A DNA stretch of 64,000 nucleotides from Prevotella sp. (GTDB lineage: Bacteria; Bacteroidota; Bacteroidia; Bacteroidales; Bacteroidaceae). The notes below the pieces were generated by a model that made no database searches, was not told the DNA's origin, and was given only the letters and a program-made list of their open reading frames with translations. The DNA is taken from the NCBI GenBank assembly GCA_022775985.1, contig JALFIM010000039.1, positions 1 to 64,000 of the forward strand. Reading direction: 5' to 3'. Both the position numbers and the translations under genes were made by a program. Each line of letters starts with the position of its first letter. Position 1 is the first letter of the stretch. Positions 62,179-64,000 of the stretch are shown in pieces.

Positions 62179-62186
62179 TAAGTTTG
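62179..62186 (+). promoter_or_regulatory. -7 box of the small secreted protein gene
   Basis: TAAGTTTG fits the consensus; the hairpin leader begins 5 nt after the final G, exactly as at the his unit. Confidence 0.65.
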
Positions 62187-62190
62187 CATA

Positions 62191-62249
62191 ATGTAAGCTA
62201 CGGCTCGGCAATTGAAACAAGTTCCACTGCCCTCGCACTTGCATTACAT
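62191..62249 (+). ncRNA. 5'-terminal hairpin leader, single copy (homologue of the his leader)
   Basis: 59 nt, aligning without gaps to copies A and B at the his unit (46 of 59 identical). The closing stem is ATGTAA/TTACAT, where the his copies have GAATAA/TTATTC, so three pairs changed on both sides. The single-stranded GCTACGGCTC and CTCGCACTTGC segments are unchanged. The gene start is 22 nt beyond it. Confidence 0.72.
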
Positions 62250-62271
62250 CCGCGTTTAAAATATCTTGATT

Positions 62272-62706
62272 ATGAGAAAATTAGTATTATCATTGCTCAC
62301 GGCATTCATATCGCTCACGGCACTGGCACAACAGGGCGACGGCACATTCAAGGGTTATCTCTACAATAAGGAGTATCAGGTGTTTCTGAAGATAAACTTC
62401 GTTGACAACAACGTGGTGCCCAACGGGCAGGAACTGTTCGGAGAACTGCCTGGTTTCTTCGGCGCGAAACGCGACCCACGCCAATGGCTCATAACCAAAG
62501 CCAGTGTCACAGGCAAGAAATCGGCAAAACTCGACATAATAAACGACTACGGCAGCGAGGATCTCACCGCCACTCTGTCTTACGACGGCAACGGCACCTA
62601 TACGCTGAAACAGGAGTCGGGCAGCAGAATAAAGATAGCTGTAAACCGCAAATGGGTGAAGATACCCACTTCACTGAAGTTTACCAGAGCCGACGAGAAG
62701 GACTGA
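62272..62706 (+). CDS. Small secreted protein of unknown function
   Basis: The ATG at 62272 (MRKLVLSLLTAFISLTALAQQ) gives 144 residues with a clear signal peptide cleaved near AQQ; the track start at 62266 is a TTG. The mature domain is beta-rich (DGTFKGYLYNKEYQVFLKINFVDNNVV, ELFGELPGFFGAKRDPRQWLI) and ends KIPTSLKFTRADEKD. It resembles small conserved periplasmic proteins of Bacteroidales, but I do not recognise a named family. It is convergent with hemW, 15 bp apart. Its mRNA begins with the hairpin leader. Confidence 0.82.
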   Translation: MRKLVLSLLTAFISLTALAQQGDGTFKGYLYNKEYQVFLKINFVDNNVVPNGQELFGELPGFFGAKRDPRQWLITKASVTGKKSAKLDIINDYGSEDLTATLSYDGNGTYTLKQESGSRIKIAVNRKWVKIPTSLKFTRADEKD

Positions 62707-62721
62707 ACATCACTCCAGGCA

Positions 62722-63855
62722 TCACACCATCATCATGTCGCTCATCACCATATCGCTGACGAACAAGCCCTTACGCGTCAGGCGGAGATGATTGTCATGC
62801 AGCTCGAGCAGCCCGTCGGCCATGCTCTTGCGTGCGCATTTGAGAGCGAAAGCACGATGTCTGTCACTAAGCACTCCAAGATTGAGCCCCTCACAAGTGC
62901 GCATAGCTGTGGTCACAAGGTCGTCATAGTGCGTGTCAGCGTCTATCCGCTCACCCTCCTGCGGCACGATGCCATCACTGACAGACCTCACATACTCTGC
63001 CACATCAGCCACGTTCCAGCAACGTCTTGTCTTTAGGTACGAGTGGGCAGAGGCACCAAAGCCGAGATACGGCACATCATGCCAATAGCTGCTGTTGTGC
63101 AACGAGCGCCGCCCTGGCTTCGCGAAATTGCTTATCTCATAATGCTCGTAGCCATTAGCCGCAAGCATGTCCATAAGCTCGGTGTACATCGCAAGGCAGA
63201 TATCATCGTCGGTCTGTGCCACACGGCCCGACTGGAGCATGGCATACAGCGGTGTGCCCTCCTCGTACATCAGACTGTAAGCCGAGATATGCTCCGGCTC
63301 CAATGCCACAGCCGCCCTCAAGTCGTCGCGCCATTGCGCCAATGTCTCACCGGGGAACCCGAACATGAGGTCTATGCTCACATTGTCGATGCCGGCACGT
63401 CGCACTGCGGCCACTGCCTCAACAGCCTGTCGCGCTGTATGACGGCGGTGTATCATGCGCAGACGCTCATCGCTGAAGGTTTGCACGCCCATGCTTATGC
63501 GGTTTACGCCGCAATCCTTGAGTGCCATTACCACATCACCGCTCACATCGTCGGGATTCATCTCCACCGTTATCTCACGAGGACGACACGTGTATGTCTC
63601 CCCCACTTTTCCTATTATCGCGCACAAGTCATCGACAGGCAGCACCGAAGGGGTGCCTCCACCTATATATATAGTGTCTACCACGCTGTCGCCCATCGGC
63701 GCGAGAGCATCCATTTCACCGCAGCGAAGTTCCATCTCACGCATCAGTGCCTCCACGTATTGCGAGCGAAGCGAAGCCGAAGTGGTGCTATAAAAACCGC
63801 AATATATGCAACGGCTCTTGCAGAATGGTATATGTATATAAATGCCTGTTCTCAT
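62722..63855 (-). CDS. hemW: HemW-like radical SAM protein (heme chaperone family)
   Basis: 377 residues. GIYIHIPFCKSRCIYCGFYS is the CxxxCxxC radical SAM cluster motif of the HemN/HemW family. TIYIGGGTPSVLP, EITVEMNPDDVS, VNRISMGVQTFSDERLRMIHRRHTARQAVEAV and FGFPGETLAQWRDDL are conserved family blocks. The C-terminal domain (YLGFGASAHSYLKTRRCWN) is of HemW. Such proteins were long misnamed coproporphyrinogen oxidases; HemW binds heme. A -7 box TAATTTTG (minus, 63881-63888) precedes it. Confidence 0.93.
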   Translation of the reverse strand: MRTGIYIHIPFCKSRCIYCGFYSTTSASLRSQYVEALMREMELRCGEMDALAPMGDSVVDTIYIGGGTPSVLPVDDLCAIIGKVGETYTCRPREITVEMNPDDVSGDVVMALKDCGVNRISMGVQTFSDERLRMIHRRHTARQAVEAVAAVRRAGIDNVSIDLMFGFPGETLAQWRDDLRAAVALEPEHISAYSLMYEEGTPLYAMLQSGRVAQTDDDICLAMYTELMDMLAANGYEHYEISNFAKPGRRSLHNSSYWHDVPYLGFGASAHSYLKTRRCWNVADVAEYVRSVSDGIVPQEGERIDADTHYDDLVTTAMRTCEGLNLGVLSDRHRAFALKCARKSMADGLLELHDNHLRLTRKGLFVSDMVMSDMMMV

Positions 63856-63880
63856 AATGATGACATGTTTTTATGACACG

Positions 63881-63888
63881 CAAAATTA
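63881..63888 (-). promoter_or_regulatory. -7 box of hemW
   Basis: TAATTTTG on the minus strand, 26 nt before the start codon. Confidence 0.6.
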
Positions 63889-64000
63889 GCAATAAACTCT
63901 GATTCCACAATATTTTCGCACCCAACAAAAATACGATTTATGCGCAAACACACGTCTGCTGACATACACACCACCGCATTTTCCGTCATCACGCCGCCGA

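Noticed and set aside
62106-62369. ORF with SYGSAIETSSTALALAL through the hairpin leader
   Set aside because: The frame passes the start of the 62272 gene in another phase and the his copies of the same frame lack a start codon. Compensating stem changes favour RNA structure, though a peptide cannot be fully excluded.

Overview
The window looks like a chromosomal segment of a Bacteroidales bacterium, most like a Prevotellaceae-type lineage. Evidence: promoters of the Bacteroides sigma-ABfr kind (TAnnTTTG at -7, sometimes TTTG near -33) in front of most transcription units, few Shine-Dalgarno sites, the fused lpxC-fabZ and feoA-feoB genes, a glycogen phosphorylase next to a GT3-type glycogen synthase, class III FBPase, and the phoH-purC-menG-aroE-purM-prfA-pyrF order. 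No phage, transposase, integrase, CRISPR or rRNA gene was seen. The species assignment is an inference.

Layout. 1-3 kb: end of a PepD-type peptidase, a small lipoprotein, a large structured inverted-repeat element, a wrecked short-chain dehydrogenase and a flavodoxin-like lipoprotein. 3.2-12.2 kb: ileS, a DksA/TraR-like protein, lspA, a DUF4296 lipoprotein, nadC and a C69 dipeptidase. 12.3-13.5 kb: a Fur/PerR regulator with a reverse rubrerythrin (peroxide defence). 14.1-24.3 kb: hisH-hisA-hisF-hisIE, an FtsE-like ATPase, lysC, lysA, two sugar-transfer-like genes joined by ATGA overlaps, and a class III FBPase. 24.4-28.3 kb (minus): a NUDIX protein, ispE, maeB, with a divergent TetR regulator. 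29.5-33.7 kb: an S8 protease, xseA-xseB, ilvE. 34-39.7 kb: ferritin convergent with feoAB, then a heavy-metal P-type ATPase. 39.8-40 kb: two identical tRNA-Lys(CTT). 40.2-55.7 kb (minus): a phytase-like esterase, PBP1A, the lipid A block lpxD / lpxC-fabZ / lpxA with miaA, then pyrF, prfA, purM, aroE, menG, purC, phoH. 56-64 kb: a DUF5715 protein, glycogen phosphorylase and synthase, a small secreted protein, and hemW.

The coding content is ordinary housekeeping; the unusual material lies between genes. (1) Six dispersed arrays of abutting 22-bp near-palindromes (core GCGAAA-YGGGCCRTTTCGC), five with four units or a clear three-unit form, share a flank like TCTGATnCACAATGTnTTGCAA. All sit upstream of promoters and none lies between convergent genes. 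The near edge of each array is about 168-215 bp from a -7 box, and three are 195-196 bp away. (2) A 59-nt hairpin leader begins 4-5 nt after the TTTG of the -7 box in front of the his genes (two copies plus a decayed third) and in front of the small secreted protein at 62.3 kb. The copies differ by paired, compensating changes in the closing stem. Both leader loci also carry an upstream 22-bp array, suggesting an array-promoter-leader module. (3) The feoAB mRNA has a 140-nt 5' leader closed by a 9-bp stem that starts at the predicted transcription start and encloses several helices, a riboswitch-like layout. Similar but weaker 5'-end structures precede the phytase-like gene, the DUF5715 gene and PBP1A.

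All structures were paired by eye. No folding, homology search or expression data were available.
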